This document shows, one piece after another, positions 32,663 to 44,600 of a DNA stretch of 64,000 nucleotides. The notes below the pieces were generated by a model. That model did no database searches and was not told the origin of the DNA. It saw only the letters and a list, made by a program, of their open reading frames with translations. The DNA is from Plectrocnemia conspersa (taxonomy: Eukaryota > Arthropoda > Insecta > Trichoptera > Polycentropodidae). Both the position numbers and the translations under genes were made by a program. Numbering within the stretch: the first letter of the stretch is position 1; each line of letters starts with the position of its first letter. The DNA lies in the NCBI GenBank assembly GCA_009617715.1, contig VTFK01000332.1, positions 1-64,000 on the forward strand, given 5' to 3'.

Positions 32663-32999
32663 CTATTTTTTAACCCATTTTTTTAAAATAAAGGAATCGC
32701 CGAGCAGTCAAAACTTGACTGCCAAACACAAACTATGCGTCCAATATGGGTGAAAATTGACTAGCTCATCTTTGGTTTATTTACGATTTGAAGCATTCTA
32801 CAATATTTCTACACACACCTTTATTTTATATTAAAATAATGAGTTTATATGTTGCTTCAAAAGGATTTTATAGTTCGAGGAATTCTGAGCATCATAATGA
32901 TTTTATTATCTAGTCTGATGTGTTTCTGTCAAATTGATTGAATTTTTAGATCAAAAGTGACATTTTTTGAATAGCAGATGGTCACTTAGACACACTAGA
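32663..32999. other. AT-rich spacer
   Basis: TTAACCCATTTT near 32672 recalls a piggyBac-like end, but no partner is found. Confidence 0.4.
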
Positions 33000-33440
33000 T
33001 GGCATAATAAAATTTGGAGGCCCGCAGCGACAATTCTGTCGAATTTCCCCGTGGAATGCGGCGGAACGGAACGGTCCACACAAATTACCGTCCACGGGGC
33101 TAATGGGGTTGCCCACACAACTTAACTATTTTGTTTATTCGCTTATTTACGGCTGTAGTTTGTTTGTATAAATTATGTGAATTAGCCCCATGGGAAAGCG
33201 TGCGTCAGTGGGTCGTTTTTCGGTGCGGAATTTCTGTGCGCGTGAGGTCTTCACGTTTTTCGAATTTACGCTCGGCTCGCGCGATCCGAACGAGATTCTA
33301 ATCTCGACAAGAGATATGAAGTAATAAGAAGAAGATGAAGAATAAAATAAATAAGCTAAGCGCGTATGACAAAATGACTGTGATAAACAAAGTGGCGACC
33401 CGACGCCGGGCGAGTCGTAAAAGTCAAATTTTATCATATC
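33000..33440. promoter_or_regulatory. Candidate regulatory island
   Basis: GC-elevated and repeat-free, with GTCCACGGGGCTAATGGGG, TTATTTACGGC and AATTAGCCCCATGGG. A 96-codon minus frame overlaps it without domain signal. Regulatory function is inference. Confidence 0.25.
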
Positions 33441-33589
33441 AACACTTCGATGCGATTATTTATTAACCTTAGATTTATATTGATTTTCAATTGCGTTTTG
33501 GAACTTTCAAGTACACTTTTGATCGGTTGAGGTTACGCCCACCTGGTTATAAATATGCTATTAAATTTTAAAATGTCGCTTAAATAATA

Positions 33590-33795
33590 CATACAATCTG
33601 CTCATCATGGCTTGACAAGTTTCTCTAATGCGTCATGATCAAAATTATACCATTAAATATTAAAAACAGCAATTACATTTATTATTAATAGCTAAAATAT
33701 ATCCCACCATACCACATCTTTTTTCCAGCTCCTCATAGCTATCGCCGAAAACGTATTTATGTTTGGCAAGCTCGTTTAAAAGTTGGATGTTTTTT
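33590..33795 (-). mobile_element. LINE-C 3' end, copy 3
   Basis: Minus strand frame ends F-G-D-S-Y-E-E-L-E-K-D then a stop, matching copy 2. UTR and hairpin (ATCATGAC, GCATTAGAGAAACTTGTCAA, GCCATGAT) follow. Truncated at the 5' side. Confidence 0.6.
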
Positions 33796-33829
33796 TTTAA
33801 AATTTCAATCGCATATTTGAGTTAAAAAA

Positions 33830-34049
33830 TCGCAATAAAACATTTTATGACCAGCCGGATAATAAAAATCAGCATTTGTTAAATTGTTGTTTATAGTTTT
33901 CATATATTCAATTTCGTGGATAAATATACCTATTTTATTCGTATTCAGTTCAAGTAACACACTACATGAACAGTCCTTCCATCGCGAAAATTCCGCCCCC
34001 AAGCAAATGCCGCCCGGGGCGGCCCCCTCCCTCTCTAGTTACGCCACTG
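33830..34049 (-). mobile_element. hAT MITE related to 46701-46934
   Basis: The complement starts CAGTGGCGTAACTAG and shares GGGCGGCATTTGCTTGGGGG, TTTCGCGATGG and AAATGCTGATTTT with the 46.7 kb element. The other end is missing. Confidence 0.7.
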
Positions 34050-34141
34050 TTTTTATGGATAGTCTGCATAGAAAATAACGAATTTATTATAAAGAATTGT
34101 TTTTATGGATAGTCTGCATAGAAAATGACGAATTTATCATA
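34050..34141 (+). repeat. 50-bp tandem duplication
   Basis: TTTTTATGGATAGTCTGCAT and the following 20 bp occur twice exactly 50 bp apart, immediately after the hAT terminus. Confidence 0.9.
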
Positions 34142-34889
34142 CTTTGATTGACGTATAAACAAATAATTTTAGAATAACTGAACATTGTTTTGTCATATCT
34201 GTAATATAATTATAGAGTTAGAAAATTTTCATTTAAGGGCATCCATTATTCAATTGAAAATTGCCGCATTAATATTTAAGGATAAATTAAAAATAAAATA
34301 AATAATTATCATATACATATATTTAATTTAGATTTTTCAATTAACGATGGGAAAAATTAATTATAGATAGTAGAAGTATTTAAAATTAGCATAAACTTTT
34401 TTTTTGCTTGTGTAAAAACTTCATTCCTCCCTTTTTATGATTGTCTGATTTAAACAGTGCATTCTATTATATTTTATATTTTTCTCTGATATAATATATT
34501 AGTACATATATATTTACTTAAATTATTATAGTAATAAAGTTACAAAAAATAATTAAGTAGAAAATGCAGTTGGATTTTGAAACTAGGTTATTGTTGTTTA
34601 GTTATATTAAAAGAAAAGTACAATTAGCCATTTGCAAAAATGGAAAAATGCAAAAATCCTAACTTCCAATTTTTTTGCTATTTTATTTTAAACACAGGTA
34701 AACAGTTTTGTCATCTTTAGTTAATAATCGGATGTCATGGTACAAAATGTTGTGATTACTTTCTCACTGAACATATCTAGATCAAATTCTATACAATGTT
34801 ATTGCTATCAGAAATAAATTATTATTTTACTTATTTATGTTACAGTTTCAAATATATCTACAATATATCCAGTCTAAACCCTCCCTCTT
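34142..34889. other. AT-rich non-coding
   Basis: Nothing recognised. Confidence 0.5.
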
Positions 34890-35215
34890 AATAGATCAGA
34901 ATTGATTCGTAACCAACACAATAAATCCGATACTCGGACCGAGTCGTTGTTTATGCATGGCGATCACTGGCAACAAGGGGGTAAATAACAAAACGGTCGT
35001 TTTGTTATGTCGAAACGCGGAATTCGAATGTGACGCATCTCGTAGATATATCTCGAGATACATCGGCAGGCGATTGTAATCTTTATCGCTATGTAAATAG
35101 CGTTTAGTATATTGTGTCCGACCATAAGCGCAATGGTAATTTTGTATCTCACGTGTAAAACAAGATTTATACATTGATAAGGCTGTTGGTGCTGTCGCGT
35201 CGTGGTGGTGAGGAC
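34890..35215. promoter_or_regulatory. Candidate regulatory island
   Basis: Balanced sequence with GTTGTTTATGCATGG (Fox/Hox-like), CTTTATCGCTATGTAAATAG and CACGTG near 35150. Two overlapping minus frames of about 90 codons look spurious. Confidence 0.2.
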
Positions 35216-35282
35216 GTGATAATATTTCAATTAATTTAATTTAGATTTTACAAAAAATAGAGATTTATATAATATGTATACT

Positions 35283-35395
35283 ATGTTATACCGAATCGGT
35301 GATATCGCTTAGTGCGTGAATTAGGCAAAAATTTGCCTAATTCATGAAAAGTTCAAGCCATTTGCTTCATTCATGAATTTGGCATATTACGGCTA
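35283..35395 (+). mobile_element. Solo arm of the 23.5 kb long-TIR element
   Basis: ATGTTATACCGAATCGGTGA, TGAATTAGGCAAAAATTTGC and TTGCTTCATTCATGAATT match the TIRs at 23464-24136. No second arm is present nearby. Confidence 0.75.
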
Positions 35396-37389
35396 TATAA
35401 TAATTTGCGATTTTCAATTCGAGTTTGAAATAACAATTTTTAAAATATTATGTTTTTACTAAAAAACTTGAAAAAATGGTTAAAAAAGTCTTGAAAGTTT
35501 CCATGGGTATTTATTTGATTAATGCAATGATTGATTGTTTGTTGCGCAACAGTTGAGATAGGTTGTCTGTGGGTGCATCGGTAGACTGCAGGGGTCTTTG
35601 AAGTGAATCACTCTGGATACCGGAGTCAAGTTGGACCAGTGGAATCGGTCTTCTCTCGGTTGCGGTCCAAGTTGGTCTCTTGAAGGTTGGGTTTCTTAAG
35701 CTCCGATTTGGATATTTAAGTCTGTGTCAGACAAAACGTAAAAGAGGAAATCAGGCAAATGGTGAAAAAATAATTTTCTAAATGGATTTGCTTTCTGGCT
35801 ACCAGGGTCCCAGTAGTCCGCCCCTTTCCAGTGGGATGACCAATCAGAGAAGAGTGGCGAATTTCTACGAATATAAATTTCTGTTGACCGATAAGGTAGA
35901 ATGAAAACGGTTACGCGCATAAACTACTCTCAATCTTAATTATTTATGATTTATAGCGCGTATATAATTTGTTACGTGGTCTCATAAGGTATTTATTTTT
36001 AAACGCTGAAACTTATTTTTTCTTCAACGGTGAAAAAATGCTTTTGGCGCAAATAGAACTGTCTCTTTTATGATGATATGCGTTAATCATTTCGTCTAAT
36101 TATAAATAGAGGAGTGATTTAGTTGATACATTCGTCAAACGTTTGTATTTTTCACTAAATAATTTTTGTCAAAATGTTTTTGTAAGTTTGAATTTTTGAT
36201 TAAAACTTTTAAATTAAAGATCAGACAAAATTTAGAAGGTTTAAATTTTTTACTTGAAACGCTTAAAATAACGGGCAAAAATTAATTTAACTATTGACTA
36301 AAAAAGCTCGATTCGTTCAAAAAAGTTTAAGACAAAGAGCAAAAAGAGGTTTCGAAAGTTTTTATTTTTTTAGTAATTTTTTTTTTAATATCGCTCAAAA
36401 AAGGTTGTTGAGGATTTATTTATTTAATTTTTGCTTAAAAACGTTTGAAATAACGGTCAAACAAATTTTAAATAACAATAAAATAAATTAAATTTATAAC
36501 TAAAAAGCTTAAAATAATGTTCCAAAATGGTTTTAAAAACCTGAAATTTTTGACTAAAAATGTTGAAAATAATGATCTAATAATTTTTAAATTTTAATTT
36601 TCGACTAAAAAAATTTTGAATAAATATGAAATTTTAAATAATTATAAACAAAATAGAATCAATTATATTTACGAAATAAAGGCTTTGCCACCTAGAATTT
36701 AGTGGAAATCGAGTTTCGTGGTTAAACACTTATGAGCTTGCTGCTATCGCGTCTGTTAGACCAATATATAATAAAAAGTATGTATCTTGTTAAATGAAAA
36801 AAATAATGCACAAAAAAATTAATCACGACTATTTTTATATAGAATTACATTAGTAACACAAAGTTTTTTGAACTACAAGTCATCCAAAATAAAGTGATAA
36901 TTAAATAAAAAACACTATAAAAATAACTTATCAATCGTATCCGAGACTACGACGAAAACAAACTCAAATTTAATTATAAGCATAAAATCACAAAACACAT
37001 ATTGCTCAATAATTATAAACTCAGATTAATAATTAATCAGAGAAATGTTTTTATGCCATTTTTAATAATTCTTAAACAATTAATACGACACAAAAATTAT
37101 GGATAATCCCGACAATAGTGAAATAAACGATTTATAAAAAAGTGACAACACGAATTATTGCGTATATTTAAGTTTTTCTAATTAGTAATAAATAAAGGGT
37201 TAATTTTTTTTATATTATAAGTTTTTTAAATAATACTGAAACAGATTTTAACAAAGAATTTTTTTAATTAAATTTTTTAATATAATTTAAAAAATAGTTT
37301 TCTGCGTCAAAATATGATATTTGAATCAAACCGTGCAACTCCTCAATTTATGAAAAAAAATTAAACATCATTAAAAAACACATTTGCAA
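35396..37389. other. Mostly AT-rich non-coding
   Basis: 35540-35930 is more balanced and may be unique DNA. From 36180 to 36620 loosely repeated TTTAAATTTT-, GACTAAAAA- and CTTAAAATAA-type words recur about every 60-80 bp, suggesting a very old tandem array. No gene. Confidence 0.4.
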
Positions 37390-37860
37390 TGGAACTCCCT
37401 TCACGAACCTAGTGCACTCAGTTAGCACGTTGGAAATTGATGTCTCGTTGAGCTCGTTGTCTTGTTCACTTTATTACTTTTATTGTCTCTGGGGTGGTTA
37501 AGGGTCTCTTTCGTACTCTAGCTCCGTCCTGCTTGCACCTATACCTCTGGATATTATCTCTCCGGCTCTCTGAAGAGTTTTCGCACAGCATTAGCATCAA
37601 AGGGTACAAATATTAAATACTTCTCGGTACTCGCGCTATCTTCTCGTTCGTTTTTCATTCAATTTATCGCCGCCAATACTTCCACTCTACGGCGAACGAA
37701 CAATGCGTTTTTGTTTTTTGCACCCCTGCCTTTAATAAAAAATAATGAAATATCGCGAGGTATACGAATGAGATTTTTTCTCTTTTTTACTTCTCGTTTG
37801 ATTCTTGTCCTTCTGCGAATTTGTCAGAAATTAAATACGGCCGTAATAAGTTTATGCAGT
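37390..37860. promoter_or_regulatory. Candidate regulatory island
   Basis: Pyrimidine-rich, balanced sequence containing TTCAATTTATCGCCGCC, GCACAGCATTAGCATCAAAG and ACGGCCGTAATAAGTTTATG. No family repeat. Inference only. Confidence 0.25.
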
Positions 37861-38689
37861 CGTAGTGTTTGAACAATATTTCTTGTGAAAATTCTCGTTT
37901 CCAATACTTTGGTAAATAATACGGAAATATAAACTATCTTGTAAATATACAACCAGTAGGATCTGTGAAATACGAAGATATGAAAAGATTATATAGATCT
38001 TTTATTAAATTTCATATTTTAAATAAGGATTTAAATACCTAAGCACATATTACTTTAGAGACATAAATTTCAATTTCAATAGCTGTTAGTTGAAATACAT
38101 AGATTTCTTTACATATCTAAATTTTACTTTTATTTTATAAACAAGTAATTTGTTTTTAATTAATTTTAAGTAATTTTTTTCTGTATTTTTTATTATTATA
38201 ATACAAGTTTTAAATAACTTTTTCAAACATAGGCAATTATGAGAACACAATAAATTAGTATCTACATAAATTTTCATTTCTATACTTTAAAAAAATATTT
38301 TTTAAAGAAAACTCTTCAAAAAAATTGTAAAATACAGTATAGATTAATAAGTACATTTCTTGACCAAGTGCTTAATGTGACAATGACAAAAAAAAATTAC
38401 AGAACTTGCATTTGTGATTTTGAAAACAAATTCCAATAACAAGTTTTAATTAATAAAAAAGGATAAATCACTGATAATATTTCAATTATCGAAGAATTTT
38501 TTCTCAAAGGTAAGATAACTTGTTTTATATAAAAAAAAAAAACACGTTGATTTTAAACTAATGTTTAAAATATGAAGTTAAATAGACAATTAATTAAAGT
38601 GATAAATATATGCATTAATTATATAGTACAAAATTTGTGTCACAAAAAATGAAAAGTAAGCTTCAAATCTGTCATATAATATTTTTATT
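37861..38689. other. AT-rich non-coding
   Basis: Nothing recognised. Confidence 0.5.
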
Positions 38690-39180
38690 TATTTATTTTA
38701 ATTTAGCAATATTTATAGCTAAAATTAATTACATATTATAAATGAATACTAATATAAATAAATAAGTTACTGTTAGTGCTGATTTTATGTACTTTTAGTT
38801 GAAGTATATTTACATATAATAGTATACTGTCTGATTTTATAAAATACAACAATATTGCTTGCGGTTTTAAAATATTTAGGATTTTATTTATATTTTAAAA
38901 TATGAATATTGTGTTAAGAATGAATGCTGCCATTAAAATATATACTACTGTAAATACTGAATTTATATATTCCCAGCTTAATTTTAATTAATAGTAGATC
39001 TATGCAATATATTAGCATTCTGTCTGATTTTATAAAATACAACAATATCTTTATAATATATATACTACGGTAAATGCTGATTTTAAGAACTCTTCTTGAA
39101 TTTTAAATTTACATTAATAGTAAATCTATGTATAATAACATACTGACTTATTTTATAAAATACAGCAATAATAATACTTT
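38690..39180 (+). repeat. Divergent tandem repeat, three units
   Basis: CTGATTTTATAAAATACAAC (38833, 39026 and, mutated, 39149) and TACTGTAAATACTGA-like words (38768, 38946, 39067) alternate at spacings of about 120-190 bp. A related word occurs at 8402. Confidence 0.65.
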
Positions 39181-39714
39181 TATATTTAGTTCGTAAAAAT
39201 ATGGAAGGTTATGTAGTTATTTTTATTATTTATTAAGACACTTTGAATCACTTTTTAATAATAAAATTTCAATAAACATTTTTAATATTGTTTATGTATA
39301 TATATAATATATATCCACATTTTTAGACACACAGTTAAACTACTTATTTTTTTGCAAATGATGTTCGGTAAAAATGCTGTAATATATATGTGGATTTTTT
39401 CTTTAAAATTTACCAATTTTTTTCAGTATTTAATATTTTATGAAATCTAATAATCAGCCTTTGAGGAATTTTCAACCTTTTAAAGTATTATTAAAATTAT
39501 TTTAGATCAGATAATCACAAAAATGATCTCAATTAGCTTTCGTAATAAAATCTTTTGATGAAAATAATTAATTATATACATTTTATATACAAACATACTA
39601 TGAGTAAATACTATAAAACATTACAACCGTATATCTACGAGCGTTCAACGCTTGAATTACCTAGAACTCGAACCACTTGATTTATTAAATCGGATCCTTA
39701 ATAAAATTATCCAA
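39181..39714. other. AT-rich non-coding
   Basis: Nothing recognised. Confidence 0.5.
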
Positions 39715-40015
39715 TGTGTGGTATGCGGTACAGTATGGTATCATCACGCCCCTCGCCAGATTACATTTTTATACTCGGTACATCCATAGACACGCGATAA
39801 AATTTGTACACATATGACTTTCTCTGTCGCACACCAGAGAGTGTATCCCACTCTTTTCCCCCGCGTGTCCGCCATGACAGGTTGTTATGTTAATTTCGGC
39901 GACGTTTATCGCCCGTTTTCCGACGGCTACACAATTTACAACCTAACTAACAATATTATTTATCTACACATACATGTATATGTGTATGTGTTCATTCACG
40001 TGTATCGATAGCTTA
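39715..40015. promoter_or_regulatory. Candidate regulatory island
   Basis: Balanced sequence with GTTATGTTAATTTCGG, GACGTTTATCGCCCG and ACATACATGTATATGTGTAT. The 65-codon frame is unconvincing. Confidence 0.25.
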
Positions 40016-40194
40016 GTTTGAAAAGGTCTTAAGTTGGTTTTGATTCAATTTGGAAGATAATATTTGTTTGATGATTTGATAGTTATATAAATGTTAGATG
40101 GAACGTTGTAAAATCGAGCCAACGATGTGTTAGGATGTGTGCACTTATGATGTATCGCATCGGATAATAAATAAAGCGCCAGATAAAATCAGCA

Positions 40195-40310
40195 TATAAA
40201 GACATGATCGTATTTAGTTGGTTTCTCATGCAAATTGTGTCCAGTTTGCATAATGCTCGCCACTTGCCAATGAATTATCCGCTCTGTCGTTTTGTTCGCA
40301 CGTTCATGTG
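40195..40310. promoter_or_regulatory. Paired octamer (POU) motifs
   Basis: A perfect ATGCAAAT (40228-40235) is followed 10 bp later by the opposite-strand variant TTTGCATAAT (40245-40254). An AATGAATTATCC homeodomain-type word lies at 40270. The surrounding DNA is repeat-free. Binding by POU factors is inferred from motif knowledge. Confidence 0.35.
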
Positions 40311-40964
40311 TTTAAAATAGATTAGAGATTGACAACCGTTGGTTTGATAACCGTAGATTAATAATTGTTAAGGCACTGTTTATAAATGGCATATTCATTT
40401 AAAATTTAATAGACTATTTCTTTGCTATAAAGCTTTAATAAAAATGATTTATAAAACATATACGTGTTTATTCTCGTTGAAGTACTGTGTCACGTAATAT
40501 CCATCAAATCGTCTTGAAGATCGGGCTGGACTCTTAGGATTCAGTTGACCGCTAAGCTGGAACTGGATGATGGCCGGAGTGGAATGCGGTTGGTTTCTTA
40601 AGTCATTTTAATTGTTGGTATAGATTAACTCTCGATTATTCCAAGTCGAAAGCGAAGTTGTAATTCTGACGGAAAAATATTCCTGGTGGAAGTGAATTCA
40701 GTATATACTATATATCCTTAAGAATCAAAGAAAATCTATGTTCTTTCCATTTCTCGATCGTCTAGCTAGACTCGGGGTGGAAGCAGACTTAAAATTTATT
40801 TTATTTTTCGATGAAATTTTTTAAGGGAATTTCATTACTTTTCTTATCTAATAGCAAACCCAAGGTTTAGAGTTAAGGTGTGCTATTTCATATTGATTGT
40901 TAAGTGAAACAAACGTTTGGATGATATTGTCATCCCAGAAAATCCCAAAACATTTTCTTTGACC
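40311..40964. other. Non-coding, no repeats recognised
   Basis: 40500-40620 and 40660-40780 have balanced composition; no gene is seen. Confidence 0.4.
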
Positions 40965-41160
40965 TCATTTACCAATGGTTGGCGTCACCCGGCCGTCTAA
41001 TTGGAGTCGCGTTTTCCTCGTCACCGTGCCACTGTGCACTTGATGCAATTTGTTTTCATAAAAATGCTCCATTGCCATAATTACTCCACCATCTGTCCGT
41101 TTCGTTTAGCCCCATAACGCGACGTTAATTGGCGCAATTAACTCTTAGCGCTGTTAAAAA
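40965..41160. promoter_or_regulatory. Candidate regulatory island with homeodomain palindrome
   Basis: GTTAATTG-GCG-CAATTAAC (41124-41142) is a perfect 8-bp inverted pair of TAATTG cores. GTCTAATTGGAG, GATGCAATTTG and CCATAATTACTCC lie upstream. Looks like conserved non-coding DNA, which I cannot test here. Confidence 0.35.
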
Positions 41161-41500
41161 TAATAATAACGACGAATAATTTATTTTTCCCGTTTCCCGA
41201 AAAATTTCGGGAAGACCCGCGGTGTCCGGTTTCGGTTTTAATCAGAATCCGACCTTGGCACAGACGATCTATTGATCTGGAATTTGGTTTTGATTCCTGT
41301 CGCGTCCGGGTCGGGTTTGTTTTCGGGGGCGGAGACCCTCTGAGGGGGCAAGGGGGTGGGGGAGGCGCTGGGGGGCTGTAACACGAGCGCGACGCCCGCG
41401 TAATTTGAAATACGATCTGAGCCTCCGGCTGAGAGCTAACGGGGAAACTGAAATTGGCCCCTTGCCTTGTTGCCGAGGGGTAAGGGTGCTAATGCTGTTT
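41161..41500. other. GC-rich block with G-tracts
   Basis: CCCGAAAAATTTCGGG is a small palindrome. 41325-41380 holds several runs of G (GGGGGC, GGGGGCAAGGGGGTGGGGG, GGGGGG) that could form a quadruplex. No frame of note. Confidence 0.35.
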
Positions 41501-42244
41501 GTTGTACACCTCTGTTTTATTGGACAACGTTTTGATGTAGTGTCTTTTCCACCTAAAAATGTTTAAAGCTAGTTGGTTCACCTTCTTAGAAACTAGAATA
41601 AATGGGGTGAAAATAAGTATATGACTTGAAATATCTCAAACCCCGAAAAACTTTGATCTTGGAAGCTGGGAAAAGTCGCAGAGTTTCTCTATATAATATC
41701 TATAATGACAACTTGTATATAAAATACAACGAGAAAGTAGAGGAAACAATGCATCGATAATGACTGCTTGATTTTTCGCTACATTGTCACGTAGTGAAAA
41801 TGCCAAGATATTATGATACTATGTCGATGGTAGCGTATGAAAGAGCAAATCCATATTCGTCAGTGAACCGTACCACGACATTGAGATGACAGAAGATGGT
41901 GTCGGGTACAAATCGTTCTGGCACACGGTCAAATGCCAACCGAATACAAATACCCTTTGTACGTTCGGCCAAGCTATTAGTCCAACTGTATGCAGCAGGT
42001 TTGATCAACCTTTTCTGATGTATACAATTTGAAAATTTGATTGTTTAAAGTGTAATTTTTAATTACCTGAGAATATTTTTAAATTTAATAGGACTTATTC
42101 AATACTCTTCTTTCAATTTCTATACACATTTTTAAAGAAATATAAAATTCACTACATACATATATGTATGTATACATATAACATAGAAAGCTTCGACTAT
42201 ATTTGATCCTTATTTATTAAAATATTAAGGAATGCATATGGTTT
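41501..42244. other. Non-coding with an unassigned short frame
   Basis: A minus frame at 41811-42008 (65 codons) has balanced codons and a plausible protein-like composition, but no family is recognised. The rest is AT-rich. Confidence 0.3.
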
Positions 42245-44205
42245 TATATATTGTAACTCACGTTTTTTTCGAGAATTATTTTTCGAGAAAAATGCCGAAT
42301 CAAGAATTATAATTTTCATATAACATTTTTTTGCTAAAAATTAAATTTGCATGCATATTTTTAAATGTTTTACAGCCGCTGAATTTTTTATTAATGCTGC
42401 ATAAATTGAGAAGTTCTGTGCCAGATGTTTGATAGAGTATTTTTTGTTCTATCGAGTATATAACAATTCATAATAAAGCGAAAAAATAATGCAAATTTCA
42501 TTTTTGTGACTAGTGTTTTTTTTTGAAAATTATTTCTCGAAAAAGATAATGAATCTAGAATTCTCAAAAAAAAATCTGATTTATTGAGAATTTCCATAGA
42601 GCCTTTTTTAGTAAAAAATAAATTTGTACGAATATTTTCAAATAAATTACAACTGCTGCATTTTTATACTGTTGCATAAAAAGAGTGATTCCGTGCCAGA
42701 TGTTTGATTGAGTATTTTTTGTTCTATCTAGTATATCACAATTCATAACAAAGTGAAAAATAATGTAAATTTCACTGTTATAGGCGGCTCTCGACTTTCG
42801 CACAATTCGCTATTTCGCACATTTTAAGAAAAACACATTTTTAAAATTTTTTAAATTATAAACATGAGTAAGGAACGGAAAAACTTCAGTGTTGATACGA
42901 ACGAAATGAAATCAAGGACTCATAAACTTCACACGATTCGAGACAAAGATGGAAATTATTAGACGTTCTGATAGTGGTGAATCTTTTGCTTCAATCGGAC
43001 GTTCGTATGATGCAAACAGGTCTACGATATGTTCAATTTTGCAAAATAAAAATATAATTAAGGAATACGTTCAAAATTGTGGAAATTACAGATATATTTC
43101 CACAATCTTTAAAGATATGTTTCCAAAAAACACGGCAAAAAAAACATGGATGAAATGGAAAAATCTTTGTCATCATGGATCGATGACCAAGATCAGAAAA
43201 ATGTTCTTCTGAGTATTTCAATTATTCAAGCAAAAGCTCTTAGTTTGCACATAGATTGGAAGAATAGATTAAAAAAAAGATTTTATCACGGTTTTTCAAG
43301 CAAATAACGGTTGGTTTTACAATTTTAAAATAAGGTATTCTTTTCATAATATTACATTTATTGGAGAATCGGCTGATGCGGATAAAGATGCTGCAAAAGA
43401 ATTTATTTCCTAATTATCCAAAATTATTGAAGATGGAGAATATTCCTTTAGCTAAATATTTAATGTAGATGAGACAGGTATATTTTGACAAACTTTTTGA
43501 CTCTTTAACAGTGAAAAATATGAATGAAGCCTTCACGCATCTTGACAAGTTTTTAAATATTATGGAAGATTGTAATCCCAATGGAGAATGCATATCTCAA
43601 GTGCGTGGGGCGATCAATAAAAACAAAGCATGTTATAAAATACTATATGAAGAAAAGAAAAAGAATAGTGGAAAACAGTTAACTCTTGATAACTTTTAAA
43701 GGAAACACCCGCAAACCACACTTAAACATGTCTCTTAAACGCCTCTTAAATATTTACTTTATAAATAAATATTTAAAAATACACAAAATTAAAATTTTTT
43801 TACTTCCTTCTACTTTCGAACATTCAAAATTCGCACACTTTTTCCGAAACCAATTATGTGCGAAAGTCGAGGGCCGCTTGTAGTGTTTTTTTGAGAATTA
43901 TTTCAGGAAAAAAATGCTAAATATAGAATTATCAAGAATTTTTCTGATTTCTCGGGAATTATAATAATCTTTTTTTGGTAAAAATTAAATTTGTACGAAT
44001 ATTTTTAAATGTTTTAAAGTCGCTGAATTTTTTTGTACTGCTGCATAAAAAGAGTGATTCCGTTCCAGATGTTTGATTAAGTATTTTTTGTTCTATCGAG
44101 TATATCACAATTCATAATAAAGCCAATTTCAATGTTGTGACTAGTGTTTTTTTTTTTTGATAATTATTTCTCAAAAAAATCTAAATTAAGAATTTTCAAG
44201 AATTT
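42245..44205 (+). repeat. 273-bp tandem repeat split by a Tigger insertion
   Basis: Landmarks GCCAGATGTTTGAT (42420, 42693, 44068), TTTTTTGTTCTATC, ATCACAATTCATAA and AATTATTTCTCGA recur every 273 bp. The third interval is 1375 bp, which equals one unit plus the 1102-bp insertion 42781-43882. A partial fourth unit ends near 44205. Confidence 0.9.
42781..43880 (+). mobile_element. Tigger/pogo-type element, internally deleted, copy 2
   Basis: Ends TAGGCGGCTCTCGACTTTCG and ...GAGGGCCGCTTG are inverted and flanked by TA (42779-42780, 43881-43882). The coding relic starts ATGAGTAAGGAACGG (42864). It keeps a CENP-B-type helix-turn-helix (E-I-I-R-R-S-D...S-F-A-S-I-G-R-S-Y), an S-I-I-Q-A-K-A-L segment, a D-A-A-K-E-F-I segment and V-D-E-T-G (near 43461-43475). 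It then jumps to the C-terminal tail frame 43469-43699. The DDE core is absent, with the same junction as copy 1 at 5.9 kb. Stops and frameshifts are present. Confidence 0.88.
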
Positions 44206-44274
44206 TCTCCAGTAAAAGTTCACACATTAGACCGCTATCCAAGGTAAAGGAAAATCTTTATATAAATCATCGAA

Positions 44275-44600
44275 TTAATTCAACCGTTGACAACCTCTGA
44301 TCACATTCCCTGTCATACAGTCGCAGCATTGTGCTCGCAAAGTGAAAATTACTCGGCGCTCGCATCGCGATGCGTCCCGTGATTAATGCGCCTGGCTAGG
44401 AGCGCTTATCAATTTTGAGCTGAATTAACAAATGTCCGCGGAACGAGCTCTTGAAAGGTGGTCGTACATCATCGTGTTGATGACTATGATATAGCGCAGT
44501 TAAGGATACGCCCGAAAATAGCCGCTCATCAATTTCACGGTCGAATCATCCGCGGACACTGGTTTCCATATATTTCATGAAGACACACCTCCCGTCTCCG
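44275..44600. promoter_or_regulatory. Candidate regulatory island
   Basis: Balanced, repeat-free DNA with GTGATTAATGCGCC, GAGCGCTTATCAATTTTGAG and GCTGAATTAAC. Function inferred only from composition and motifs. Confidence 0.25.
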
